Below, piece by piece: positions 13,572-26,700 of a stretch of 64,000 nt of DNA; position 1 is the first letter of the stretch, and every line of letters begins with the position of its first letter. The position numbers and the translations under genes are program-made. Location: assembly GCA_023333565.1 (NCBI GenBank), contig JAJKFH010003045.1, forward strand, positions 207,155-271,154, in the 5' to 3' direction. The notes beneath the pieces were generated by a model. The model saw nothing but the letters and a program-made list of their open reading frames with translations. It searched no databases and was not told the origin of the DNA. This DNA is from Puffinus mauretanicus. Taxonomy: Eukaryota > Chordata > Aves > Procellariiformes > Procellariidae.

Positions 13572-14100
13572 TTAACGGTGAGGAATCTGTTTTACATAAC
13601 TATATCCCAGATTCTCATGAGAGAGTGAAAACAGCCCTGAGGGACTGATGAAGAGGCCAGCGAAATTGGTTGCCTCACCGATGGGAGGCCCGATTCTGAT
13701 CTCTCTTACATCCTCTCTACCTGTGGGACTTGCTCCAGGCTGGCTGACAGCCAAAGGGATTGAACCGATGCAAAGGGACTGCCTCCTCATAGCTTTATTT
13801 TGGGCCACTAATTTGTTGTTCTGGGCAGATACAGGGGTGGCGGTTGCAGCTCTGCCTGACGTTGTTGTCCCCATAGTGGGAATAGCCAAATGGGATGTGA
13901 ATCTGCTTCCAAGCTCTTTCAGCCATGGCTTGATGCTAGCTCAGACGACTTCTGCCACTATGCCTGGTGCCAGGGTATTATATTGCAACTCTCAGTTCAC
14001 CTATCTCCTTGGAACAGGAGTGCCTGCTGGCGATCAAAGTGTAGTCCCCACCAGCCAGTTGAGTTGCTTCGGATTTAATAGTGATGCTAGCAGGATTTGA
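13572..14100. other. Segment with overlapping open frames on both strands, not recognised
   Basis: A 150-codon frame on + (13648-14100) overlaps a 105-codon frame on - (13572-13889). The + translation has a hydrophobic middle (LLIALFWATNLLFWADTGVAVAALPDVVV, shown here as two adjacent parts: LLIALFWATNLLFW then ADTGVAVAALPDVVV), but I recognise no domain. The base composition is more GC-rich than the flanks. This could be chance, a pseudogene scrap or part of an unidentified repeat. I do not call it a gene. Confidence 0.3.
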
Positions 14101-17040
14101 TCAAGGTGGTTCTCTGAATCATTGAGAATGAAAACAAATTGCACTGGAAGTCACAAACGAACCCTTTGGAGGTGGTTTTTGTTTTTTAAATGCTGTGAAC
14201 TGAAATTTTATTTCAGTTGTAAAGCCTGAAAGGGACAGGGAGCAGATGAGTAAAATGTTTTTGTACCATTAAGAAGGGAAAATCCAGGGTGTGTGCATGG
14301 TCGTTTGTTTGTTTGTTTGTTTTCTCTTAAGAAGAAAGAAGTGATAAAGGTGTTAAAACTCAATTGTTGCAGTACTGGAAGCAGGGCATGTAAATAAAAG
14401 AGGCTCTCTTTCACTGTGCACAGAGAGAAATACGAAAAACAAACCACAAACTCTGTAAAGATGGTAATGAATTTTATGAGTCAAACCTGGCATGTTGTTA
14501 GCATCTGCTGCTTGTTTACAGTGGCTGCAGTAAGCATCCCTTTCAGAAAGTCTCACGTACTGGAGGTAGTTTTACTACCTTGTTATTAAAATCTCCCTGT
14601 GGTGTTGAAGAAGCTAAACTGTTGATAGACTGCACAGTTGCGACCTCGTGGTGTCCTGCTGAACTTGGTGGTAGCTGGCAATTATTTTTTCTCAAGCAAA
14701 AACCCTGGAGAGGTTGGGCATGTCTGTTTATTGCATCCAGTGATATAAAGGGTAGATACTTCTCCTTTTTGCTGTGTTAATCTGAAAACACTGATGCTAT
14801 TGAGAGAGATCCCTGTTGCTTTTGTTATACTTCTGTTCTCTGCCCCAGGAGCTGTCTCTAGAGAGTGTCTAGATAAATTTGGGGTTCTCTTGTCCAAAAC
14901 ACATAGTCATCTTGCATGAATCAAAGGAGGGTTTTATTGCTCAACTCTTCTCGTTTTATTGAAGTGGCGGTTCATGCCATCGATCCTAGAAGTGTTTAGG
15001 ACTTAAAATTGATGGGAAGTAACTGGTGATGCTGGGGCTTTACAGTTGTACACAGCTGATGGGCCTCTGCTGTCAGTCTCCTATGAAAGGAGGAAACGTT
15101 TTGGAGGAGCAGATCAGCAAGGAGGTGGGGCAAAGATAAGCCTGTCGGAATAGATAGATGTTTTTCAGCTGTTCAGCAGAGCAATGTAAACAAGCAATGT
15201 AAAACTTTAGACAGAAAGGAATCTGATGGTCATGTCACAGCTTGGATGTGCTTTGCTGTGGGGTGAGTTTGTAGGTTGGAGCATGTGCTTCTAGTGGAGG
15301 TCAACAGAGATTCAGCCTGGTGTCAGATGGTGGAAGTGGGGAACAAGGAACAAGGTTAGTGTCAGTCATGTAAATCTGAGAGGATGTGCTGAGGGCTTAA
15401 AGCACCTCAGAGTGCAGAAACTGTAGAGAAATTCCTGATGGTGAAATGGTTTTCTGAGACAGAGGCCTGAAATGAAAATCCGATCCCTGGTATCGATGCT
15501 CAGAACAAGAACACCAAAAGCTTTGCCAGGAGCGGTGATCCAAATCTCTGCTTCATGCCCCTTGTGCCCTATAGGGAGTAGGGTAAAGTGGTGTAACCAT
15601 TTGATAGTTTGAACCAGGAACAAACCTGTGAGGTTCATTCAGGAGGAAAGGAAAAAGATAGTGAGCAGTGCCGATGTCCCTGATCAGGGAAGTCGCACAG
15701 GAGACAGGTAAGGATGGCAGAGTGCTGCCAGCTCCTTTTCTTCTCTGTGCACTGTTTTCATTCTGAGTGTGGTACCAGACCCAGCAGCTTCTGCCTGGCA
15801 GCCTGCCCCAGCCGGCAGATCCCCGATCTGTGCCTTGCTCTGGAGTCGCTTGCAAAATTAGCAAGGGGTTGGAGGGTGGAAACAGAAAACCCAGAACCAG
15901 AGCAGGACAGGAGTCTGGAAACCCGCATGGTGTTTTTCTTCTGCTGTAAACTTGTGTGACCTTTCCTAACTCGCTTAAACTGTGTCCTCATTTTATATGT
16001 GGGTAGCAGAGCTATTGTATACTTTCAGGTATTCTGTGTTAGCCGGCAGAAGTTGTTCTTTCACCCACATTAGCAACATTTTGTCACCGAGTAGTGTTTT
16101 ATGGAGGGATGGTTTTCTGCATATTGCTTAAAATTTAGAAAAGGATTCTGAAATTTTGTGGGCCTCTAGTGTAGGCAAGAAAGAGTTGGCCAAGGGGGCG
16201 GGGTAGGAGTATTATCCTTTTCTGCAGAAACTCTTGCTCATTTTCTCTTCAAAACTATTTCAAGGTATTTCTTTATTCCAAGCATTTGTTAATTCATTGT
16301 GCAGTGAAACAGCGATAGTTGGTTCTTTTTGAAAGCTGCACAGGTTAGAAGATGCTTGAATACGTAAGCCATAAGCAAAGAAATAAGAACATCCTAAGAA
16401 ATAATATGAAGTGTGATGCTTTCTGGACTGCTGCACAGCTATGAAGTGATGGGTGAAGTGAGATTTTGCCTGCACAGATCTCCTAAACCTCAGAACTTTG
16501 AGTTTTACTTTGTTTTCTTTGGCTTCAGAGGCAGCCAGTGTCTGGAGCTGAGGCACTCCGGTACTTTGCTTAGTGTCCCCAAAAGACCTGCAAACTTAGC
16601 CAAGCTTTTGGGCTTGAAAGAGATGAGCTTGAATTGCAACTGGGTGCCTCTAGTTCTGGGAGGCTGTAATGACTGCGACCTTTTGAAACCTTGTTCAAAC
16701 TGTTTTTGTGGTACTCAGACAGGAATGTTATATTCTTTGTTCCACTTCCTAAAAGGCAAACCTTTATGTATAGGCCGCTTGCAGCTTTTATAGCTTGATA
16801 TATATGGGTCAGGGGAGGAAGCAGGCATAGTCTGTTAGATGCTTTCAGGCTGCTGAAAAAGTCCTTATGAATGCATGAAGGAGGTTTTAAGATCCCAGCT
16901 GAATTTTTGCAAATAACCTGTCTTGATTAGGATCAGAAATAAGACCCAAATTTGAATTTCTTCCAAATTCTGTGCACACAAGCGAGTGGGCTGACTCTTT
17001 GGACAGACAGACCTGTGTGATAAAGGGTTCCATGTTTAAT
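14101..17040. other. Noncoding DNA
   Basis: I see no exon, RNA gene or transposon I can support. It contains a TTTG microsatellite at 14303-14324. Open frames of up to about 126 codons have no recognisable protein content. Confidence 0.55.
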
Positions 17041-19325
17041 TCATGGAATCATAGAATAGTTTGGGTTGGAAGGGACCTTTTAAAGGTCATCTAGTCCAGC
17101 CCCCCTGCTGTGGGCAGGGACATCTTCAACAAGATCAGGTTGCTCAGAGCCCCGTCCAACCTGACCTTGACTGTTTCCAGGGATGGGGCCTCTACCACCT
17201 CTCTGGGCAACCTGTACCAGTGTTTCACTACTCTCATTGTAAAACATTTCTTCCTTGTATCTAGTTTGAATCTACTCTCCTTTAGTTTAAAACCATTTAA
17301 ACCTCTTGTTCTATTGCAACAGGGCCTGCTAACAAGTCTGTCCCCATCTTTCTTAGAGGCTCCCTTTAAGTATTGAAAGGCTGCAATAAGGTCTCCCCAG
17401 AGCCTTCTCTTCTCCAGGCTGAACAACCCCAACTCTCCCAACCTTTTTTCATAGGAGAGGTGTTCCATCCCCCTGATCATTTTTGTGGTCTCCGCTGGAC
17501 CCGCTCCAACAAGTCCATGTCTTTCTTGTGCTGGGGGCTCCAGAGCTGGACGCAGTATTGCAGGGGGGGTCTCACCAGAGCAGAGTAGAGGGGCAGAATC
17601 ACCTCCCTTGACCTGCTGACCATGCTCCTTTTGATGCAGCCCGGGATACAGTTGGCTTTCTGGGCTGTGAGTGCACATTGCCAGGCCATGTCCAGCTTTT
17701 CATCCACCAGTACCCCCAAGTCCTTCTCGGCACAGCTGCTCTCAATCCCGTCATCCCCCAGCCTGTACTGTTACTTGGGGTTGCCCCGACCCAGGTGCAG
17801 GACCTTGCACTTGGCCTTGTTGAACCTCATGAGGTTCACATGAGCCCACTTCTTGAGCTTGTCCAGGTCCCTCTGGATGGCATCCCACCCCTCAGGCACG
17901 TCAACCGCACCACTCAGCTTGGTGTCATCTGCAAGCTTGCTGAGGGTGCACTCAATCCCACTGTCTATGTCATTGATGAAGATATTAAACAGTACTGGTC
18001 CCAATATGGACCCCTGTGGGACAGCACTCCTCACCGATCTACATCTGGACATTGAGCTGTTGACCACTACGCTCTGGATGCATCCATCCAACCAATTCCT
18101 CACCCACCGAACAGTCCACCCATCAAATCCATACCTCTCCACTTTAGAGAGAAGGATGTTGTGGGGGACCGTGTCAAAGGCCTTACAGAAGTCCAGATAG
18201 ACGACATGCGTAACTCTTCCCTTGTCCACTGATGTATTCACTCCATCATGGAAGGCCACTAGGTTGGTCAGGCTGGACTTGCCCTTGGTGAAGCCATGCT
18301 GGCTGTCTCAAATCACCTCCCTGTCCTCCATGTGCCTTAGCATAGCTCCTAGAAGGATGTGTTCCATGATTTTCCCAGGCACAGAGGGGAGGCTGACAGG
18401 TCGGTAGTTCCCAGGGTTCTCCTTTGTAGCCTTTTTAAAAATGGGTGCAATGTTTCCCTTTTTCCAGTCACCAGTCACCTGACTGCCATGACTTTTCAAA
18501 TATCATGGAGAGTGGCTTGGCAACTACATCAGCCAATTCCCTCAGGATTCTGGGATGCATCTTGTCAGGTCCCGAAGATTTATGTATATTCAGGTTCCTC
18601 AGGTGGTCTCGAACTGATCTTCTCTTACAGAGGGAGCGATTTTGCTCCCCCAGTCCCTGCCTTGCGGTCCGTCCACTCGAGAGGTGTGGGAAGAGAGGTT
18701 GCCAGTGAAGACTGAGGCAAAAAAGTTGTTGAGTACCTCAGCCTTCTCCTGGTCCGTTGTTACCAGTTTGCCAGTCTTGCTCATCAGAGGGGGTGCACTT
18801 TCTTTGACCTTCCTTTTCTGGCTGACATACTTGTAGAAGCCCTTCTTATTATTCTTTGCATCCCTTGCCAAGTTCAGCTCCATCCGCGCCTTGGCCTTCC
18901 TGACCCCATCCCTACACAACCAGGCACCATCCCTATACTCTTCCCAGGATACCTGTCCCTGCTTCCACTGCCTGTGCATTTCCTTCTTGCCCTTTAGTTT
19001 GACCAGCGGGTTTCGACTCAGCCATGCCAGTCTCTTGCCTTCCTTGCCTGATTTCTTACACCTGGGGATCGAGAGCTCTTGCGCTCTATGGAGAGCATCC
19101 TTAAAGATCTGCTGGGTCTGTTCTGCTTCCTTGTCCTGGAGGGCAGTTTCCCAGGGGGTCCTATTGACTAATTCCTTGAACAGCTGGAAGTTTGCTTTCC
19201 TAGAATTCAGGGTCCTGACTTTACTCTTTGCCTGACCTATATCCCTTAGAACTGCGAACTCCACCAGAGCATGATCACTGCAGCCCAGGCTGCCTCCAAT
19301 CTTGACATCACCGATTAGCTCACTG
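17041..19325 (-). mobile_element. CR1 LINE, 2.3 kb, 5'-truncated, degraded ORF2
   Basis: Read on the minus strand, this starts in the end of the ORF2 endonuclease (GSLGCSDHALVEF, with the SDH catalytic motif, about 19230-19300). It continues through the linker and the reverse transcriptase (YLDFCKAFD near 18180, [17 protein letters not shown] near 18000, LADDTKL near 17930, still carrying both catalytic aspartates) and ends with the C-terminal [13 protein letters not shown] block near 17400 and the 3' tail at 17041, which ends in the CR1 attctatgattc motif. The coding frame is broken near 18600 and returns near 18490. It is stopped in frame near 18308 (a CGA-to-TGA type change) and near 17771, and shifts again between 17480 and 17680. 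It is dead as a coding unit but relatively young. The upstream endonuclease and ORF1 are missing, as expected of 5' truncation during insertion. Confidence 0.95.
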
Positions 19326-19510
19326 CTGAACTCTTCCTTCCCTTGGAAGGAAGCATCCAACATCTCAGTTACCATTACTGAAATGTCATTGTTTTTCAAA
19401 CAGAATAGAAATGTCTATTTGGTAGTTACAAATAAGGTAGCAATTTGCAGTGCCTTTTGAAACCATCAGAAGTGCTCTTCTCGATGCCTGTACACATTAA
19501 GGTACGCATT

Positions 19511-20753
19511 TCACAGAATTAAACTGGTTGAGGTTAGAAGGGACCTCTGGACGTCATCTGGTCCAACTCCCTGTGCTCAAGCAGGGCCACCCAAAGCCAG
19601 TTGCCCAGGACTGTGTCTAGATAGCTTTTGAATATCTCCAAGGATGGAGGCTCCACCACCTCTCTGGGCAACCTGTGCCAGTGCTCCGACACCCTCACAG
19701 TAAAAAAGTGTTTCCTGATGTTCAGAGGGACCGTCCTGTATTTCAGTTTGTGCCCATTGCCTCTGGTCCTGGCACTGGGCACCCCTGACAAGAGCCTGGC
19801 TCCGTCTTCTTTGCACCCTCCCTGCAGGTACTTATATACATTGATGAGATCCCCCCTGAGCCTTCTCTTTTCTAGGCTGAACAGTCCCACCTCTGTTAAC
19901 CTTTCATCACAGGAGAGATGCTCCAGTCCCTTCAACATCTTTGTGGCCCCTCGCTGGACTCTCTCCAGTATGTCCATGTCTCTCTTGTACAGGGGAGCCC
20001 AGAACTGGACCCAGTACTCCCAAGTGTGGCCACACCAGTGTTGAGTAGAGGGGAAGGATCACCTCTCTCGATCTGCTGGCAATACATTGCCTAAAGCAGC
20101 CCAGGATACCATTTGCCTTCTTTATAGTAAGGGTCCATTGCTGGCTCGTGTTCAACTTGGTGTCCATCAGGACCCCCAGGTCCTTTTCTGCCAAGCTGCT
20201 TTCCAGCTGGGTGGCCCCCAGCATATATTGGTGCCTGGGCTTCTTCCTCCCCAGGTTTAGGACTTTGCACTTCTCCTTGTTGAACTTCATGAGGTTCCTC
20301 TCAGTCCATTTCTCCAGCTTGTCAAGGTCCCTCTGGTGTGTCAGCCACTCCTCTCAGTTTGGTGTCACCTGCAAACTGGCTGAGGGTATACTGCCCCATC
20401 ATTTAGATCATTAATGAAATTGTTAAGCAGGACTGGACCCAGTATTGACCCCTGGGATACACCTCTGGTGGCCTCCAACTAGACTTTGTGCCACTGATCA
20501 CCACCCTCAGGGCCTGGGCATGCATCCACCTCACTGTCTGCTCATCCCAGCCTGTACGTCAACAGCATCTCTATGAGGATTTTACGGGAGACGGTGTCAA
20601 AGGCCCTCCTGAAGTCCAGGTGTGCAATATCCACTGCTCTCCCCTAGTCTGCCAGGCCAGTCACTTCGTTGTAGAAGTTTATCAAGTTGGTCAAGCTAAC
20701 TCGTGGGTGCATCCCATCAGGGCCCATGGACTTATTTTGAGTCCCCATATGTA
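19511..20753 (-). mobile_element. CR1 LINE, 1.2 kb, with internal deletion
   Basis: A second CR1 lies in the same orientation directly upstream (in element terms) of the 17041 copy, with about 185 bases between them. Its 3' end is at 19511 (cacagaatt...ggttgaggtt). Its C-terminal block includes [13 protein letters not shown] near 19860. The GDK/NKEKCKVLNLG block is near 20270. At about 20695-20735 the early motif SMGPDGMHP is joined directly to the much later LTNLINFYNEVT segment, so roughly 300 bases of the reverse transcriptase are missing. It is noncoding today. Confidence 0.93.
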
Positions 20754-23700
20754 GGTGTGAAAAGAAACTTCTAGAGAAAGACTAAGGCCTTTAGAATTCA
20801 GCCTGTTCCTCAGTCCTCCTTTCATCTCTTCTCTTCCTCCCTCCTTTGCCTGCTGACCTCTGCACTCAATTCCTGTAAGAGGCTCTACACTTGCATGACA
20901 AGGCTACTGTGGGTTTGGCCTTAGATTTAAAGCCTACAGGTAATGTGGCTTTAAAGCCAGGAGACCTCTTTTGCAAAGGTTCTCCTGCTGCGTGGAGCTT
21001 CTCCTGGGATGGTGATGTTGTGCACATACAGAATTTGGTGTGTGTCGCCTGTGCAATGCATTTCTGTTATGCCTGGCTGAGGATGTCAGTCTGCCGCAAG
21101 GACCGACTGAGCGACTTCAGTTCAGACTGCCTTGACTCATGCTATTTGCTTTGGAAATTATAGTTCCAATTGCTGCCGATAACCCAGCTGATTGTTATGT
21201 TATACATTTAGCAGTCTCTTTTTTTAGTTCTTTCCTTAATTACTTATGTAAATAATTTTAGAAGACTTAGCATTAATTTTGGAGAAGCTGGCATATCAAA
21301 GGCTGTGAGGCTAGCAGCAGGTGCTGTAAGTAATCACTTTTCTAAATTAAGCAACACTTTCCAAGGCAGTAGGTTAATTTCTGGGTAAGCTGCCTGCATA
21401 CAGATTCTTAGAATCGCCTGGATTGTGACCCAGCAAGTGACTTAAGGCTGCATGTACCTTTAATTGCATGAATTGTCTTACTGAAACCTTTGATTTTTAG
21501 AGGAAACTGGTGCTGCACTCGAGCTTCTGTTGAAATAGTGCTGTCACGTTGAAATCTCTGTCACCCGGCTCTGTGCTTGTCTTTGTAGCTCAGTCTGCAC
21601 TGCCATCGGAGGTGTATTTGGAGCACGGGCAGGCATGTCAAGCTGCCTGGAGCCCAGGGTATGTACATGAGTGAGTAACGTTTATGCTGAAGTCTGTGCT
21701 GCTGTGGATTTTCTGTAACTAGTACAAGAGCAAGCAAAGTAGTGTTTGAGAGCTTTGTGCCATTTCCATCTTTGTGTGTGCAAATGGATTTCCACAAAAA
21801 TACTACTTCTAATATCTCTAGTGGAGTTCTCTTGGGATCGGTAAGCAGTAACTGTTGTCCTGTGGGACAGATTCTGCTCAAGTGACGCTATCGTTAGCCT
21901 GTCGCTTTTGCATTGTCACAGCTCCGGCCAACAGTTCTTGCTCAAGGCTAGGAGGTCACCTGCAGAAGCGTGGCCTGCTCTTCAGAAACCACTCCGAGCC
22001 CATGAGGCTGATGGGGTCAATGGTGTTTGTGACTTGATCACTACATGATTTTCATAGACCCTGCAGGGCTCTGAGGAAATTGGTAAGATCTTTATTTCTG
22101 TCACTATACAGAGTGTGACTTCAGAGCACTTTGTCTAACTTGTGAAGTAGGAAGGTGCAGTTCTTACAAACTCAAGCTCTCTTTAAAGTATGTCTTCCCC
22201 AATGAAGATTGTGCCAAAAGTAAGGGGAAAGGGGGAATTTGTACTTAAAGGGAATCCCATGCAAAGTGGAATAGAGCAGAAATAATGCCCTTCTTCCAGG
22301 GATTCAAGAAAGGAGAGAACTTCAGAGAGGTGGAGGAAAAAAATGGATTTTTGGTGCCTCCATGTGACAGCAGACTGGGACTTGTCCCTCCTCTGACTTA
22401 TAGTTGGTGCCTCCTGTGTCTCTGGATGCTCAACTTAGTTACCAACTGGTGCTCAGAATCATACACCTTCTAAACAGATCTGAAGCTGCTTTTCACACTT
22501 CTTAGCTTGATTTTTGCTATGGTCAATCATCTTCAGACAAAAATGCTCTTAGGCTTGGAGCTCAGTGTTGGGATACAGCCCTTTCATGTTTAAAAAAATG
22601 ATAATCCAAATGACAGGCTTCTGAATTGAGCTCAATTCTTATGAACAGTGTTACAGAATGACATGGCTCTTGTAATTGGTTTAAGGGTCTGTAATCTCTT
22701 CAAAATAAATCTCTTTTATCTTCTCACTTTCTAGATTAAAACTTAACCGATTTGTTTGCTCTGAAATCTTGAAGAGGCACAGTTCAGATGCTAGTGCAGA
22801 GCCTAACAAACTCAATATTCTACTAAAACAGATTCTTACACTATAAGCAAAAATATTCTTTCAGTCTTTGTTCCTAGAGGTGGCTGCTTTGATTTAAACG
22901 AACACCTTGAACAAATCAAGCGTAGGGGTTGATTCCCTCAGTCATGTCTGTCAGGTAGTAGCAGGTTCTAACTCTATGTTCAGGAAGCCTTGTCTGCTGG
23001 AGGAGGCACTTTCCTCCAGCTTGAAGAGCCTGATTGAGTTCCCTGCTCTATAATGGAAACAAGACGGATAAGCGACTTGGTTTTTCGATACCTCAGCTTC
23101 TACTCTGAAACCTGAAATCTCATGTGGCACTGTGAGCAAAAAGTCCTCTTTAAGTGGCATTCCAATTCTGTGGGAACTGGGACCAAAATACCTTTTAAAA
23201 GAAACAGTGAAGAGGAAATCGTATTCGCTGCTTAACACTGACTCCCCACTCTACAGATCTTCTGATGGTGGATGCCTTGTGGGTTTAACTGATGGTCCGA
23301 ATGCATATTGATGCACTCAGATTGTCTGAGTGTATTCTGTGTGATGCTGCAAGATGCCTGCAAGGCTTAGAAACGGCGAGTTGCACTGGGCAAGAGCTGG
23401 GTGGACAGTGATTCGGTGATGGGAGCATAGAAACGTGCTAACCTTGCACATGTTTTCTGAGCAGTCTTTTCAAAAGGGGTCAGAATTTGACCTCTCTTAA
23501 ATACTGTGGGGTTGGAGGACGGGAAATCTTGTTTCCCAGATGATTCGGCTCTGCGTGAGCTGCAAGAATTGAAAGCATCAGGTAATGCAGCAACCAGATA
23601 CTCAGCAAATGTCTTGCAGGCCGGCTTTCTGAATGGACTCCTGGAAGAGAAAGCAGAGGACCAAACATCCTCTGCTCCGAATTTGTGGATTTTGGGAGGG

Positions 23701-26700
23701 AGTAGGTCATTTAAGAATACTGCTTTGCATCTTTCTCCCTGACTGTCTTAAACTCAGTCTATCCAAATCTTTCTTCCAGGCTGCACAAAGGATTTGTAAT
23801 GCTTTCTGTTATCAAAAGCAGAACTTGAAGGAGACGGAATCCTGTCCCTTACCAAAGATACGAATGCTGTGTTAGGGGACTTGGACACATTAATAACAAC
23901 AAAATTTTACTCCACCAGTCTGTCCTCTGAAATAAAAAGTGTCAAGCAAATTGCTGTAACATTAGACTGAAACTTGCCAATTATGTTTGTCTGGCAATTT
24001 GATTCTGTTCTCCTAAAATACCCCTGGAGAACATCCAACTGTAGCTCTGCTCTGATCCCAAGACTACCCTGTGAATGCCCTGAATACTCACATTTATGTT
24101 AAGCAGCAAGCTCTGATGGTGTGGTCTGTGTGGTTGTTAGAAAGCTTAGAAATCTGGTTTGCTTTCAGAGGGCTTTCCATTTGGGAAAGAGGAACTGATA
24201 CCATCCCAATTTTAACTCTGGAAGAGAAAGGGAAAGTAAAAAGCTTCAGAGAACCAAGCTTTTGTCTAGGCTGTGGAGCCAGCTGGGTTTCTTCTTCTGG
24301 CTTGCCAGGCGACCTTCTCATTTGGGACTCTTTCTGAGTGGTCGACAACTGCATTCCCTCTGTGAAAATAAAACCGCTTTCGGTGTGGCCTATGAACCCT
24401 GGTCTCCCATGACTGTCCTCAGTCACACTTGTTGCGATGACTGCCTTACTGACCAATATAAATGCACAGTCTCCTCTCTTTGTCCTTTCACAGTCATCGT
24501 TTGAAAAGCTTTCTGCTGCTTTTCCTTAAAAATTACTTTTGAAGTTAAGGTTCCCATTTGTTTTATTGACTATAAAGTGTGCATGATAATCACGGGACAA
24601 TTACTGTGTTAGCTGAAACACTGCAGTCTTTCTGGAGGACAAAACCCTGCTCCAAGCAGGAGCAGTTCAACTTCTCTCACTCAAACTCCAGGGGCCAGGG
24701 ACGAGGAATTTCCTAGGTTTTCCACTCAGCGGTGACAATGGTATCTGTGTGGCTGCTGTTTATTACGCTGTAAGTAATAGTTTAATGGACTTGTATGCAA
24801 TAAATTGCTATTTCGTGTTGGTATGTGGTTTTCAATAGTATGTCAGAGAATTACTTATGCCTTTTAATTTGCATCATTCAAGGCGGCAGTACTTTAAAAA
24901 TGTGATTATGATATCAAGGGTTTGTGAAGTCGAGGGCAGGCAGGCTTTTGCTTGCTCCAAAGATTTCCTGCGTAGAGAATATAAGTCATAAACGTGACAA
25001 CTATGGGGTATTTTTGCTGGCTTTTTTTTTTTTTTTTTTGGTTCTTTGAGTCAGGCTTCTTTCCTTCTCCTGCATTTGGATCATCTTAAAAAATGACTAG
25101 TTTCAGGGTAAAATGCAAGCATACCAATTAATCTATGGAAGTCGTCTTGTCATTTCATAACTCAGTGCTGCTTTTAAATTGGAACCTGTCTTGTTTCTTC
25201 AACAGCGTGCGTGCTTAGTTTGACTCTTGCTCCAAAATGAGTCACGTTTCAATCCCTGAAAGACCTACTGTCCCTTGGTTATCTTTTAAACTTTTTTTTG
25301 TTTTGTCTGGGTTTTTTTCTGTTGGCTGTTCTCAGGGAGCTGCTGTGACAGCTAAAGAAGCTCTACCAAACCTTTACATATTGTGTCCCAGTTGCTGCAT
25401 TGATTATTTACAGGGATATGAAATGACTTACACCGTAGGTGTTGATCCTGTCATGTGCAAGCCCCTGCTGCCTCCAGGGATCCAATAAAGGATCCGTTTA
25501 AGAATTAGATGCTACAGACCCTATACTGTTGTCAGTGAAATCGGTGACTTCAGTTTGGGCAGGATCCAGGCCCCTCATTCAGAGCAGCAATACTGTACGA
25601 AGCCCTTGGCTCCTGGGATGCATGAACTGGCTGTTGCTTGGCTCCCTACAGGATGAAGGTCAGATTGGGTTGAACAGGACTGTAGCCACGTTTCCCTCAG
25701 GGAAAATGTTCAACTCTGGCATATACTTAACTATGCAAATATTGACCAGATAAGAGTGTGGAACAGGGATGGGAAAGACCATCAACGAGTAGTAGACTGG
25801 TTTCCTGAGCATCCATGCTGTTCGATCTGGGCGCAAAGGCACCATGAGGGCAGCAATTGGCTCTCGGACCTCGATGCTTCCTGGCTGTAAATCCATCCAC
25901 CTTGTCCCAGGTCACGCTGGGGGTGGCAGTAGTTATTCTAGGGCTGTTCTGGATGTATCTGTGGGAGAAGATGACAGTTTGGGAGGTGGTGCTGGAAAGA
26001 GGTTCTAGAAAAGCATCTGTCTGTTGTTGGTGTTACTTATCTAATCACTGATAACAGCAGGGAACCAAATGTGGGGGATTATTGCACAAGTTCAGTGATG
26101 TCCTGGATGCAACTGCTCTGGGGGTTTTTTGCTTTTAAAAGTCTGTTTTGTTTGTTTGGCATTGAGTAGCTTTTGGAGATGTGTTTTTAGCCATTGTGCT
26201 TTTCAAATCAGCATGCTAAAAACGCTGTTAATGTGGAATTGTGAGAATATGTGCGTATGCAGACACGTATTAGGTGAATTCAATTGTTACAAAATACACC
26301 CTTGGAAACCTCATCTCGGATGTTGTCGGCACGTCCTTCACATTCTGCCAATTTTCAGAAGCTGTCAGGTAGTACCGTGTGGGAAGCGTTACAGGGCATT
26401 ATGGGATAAATCCCGAAATCCTAATTTGGGCCAAACTCCCACTGTTTTCAGTGGGTGGCTTGCTGGCATTAAGGCCAAGTACCCCTTAGCTATCACAGAT
26501 GACCTTTCTGTCTTTTTAAAGTCAAGGAGACTGAGAAATGGTGCCTGTATCTTGTATTACAGATCTAACTGCAGGATTGCAGCCCTTAAAATGTATACAT
26601 ACGCTTGGATTTGTGAACAAGAAGTTGGTTAAATAAAAACATTTCCAGTAACTGTTCTTTACATTCTCAGTAATGCTGGTGAAACGCCAGAGATCTGGAA

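Noticed and set aside
26129..26632. 167-codon + frame as a gene
   Set aside because: No recognisable domain, no splice or expression signal, low-complexity cysteine-rich translation; expected by chance in 64 kb.
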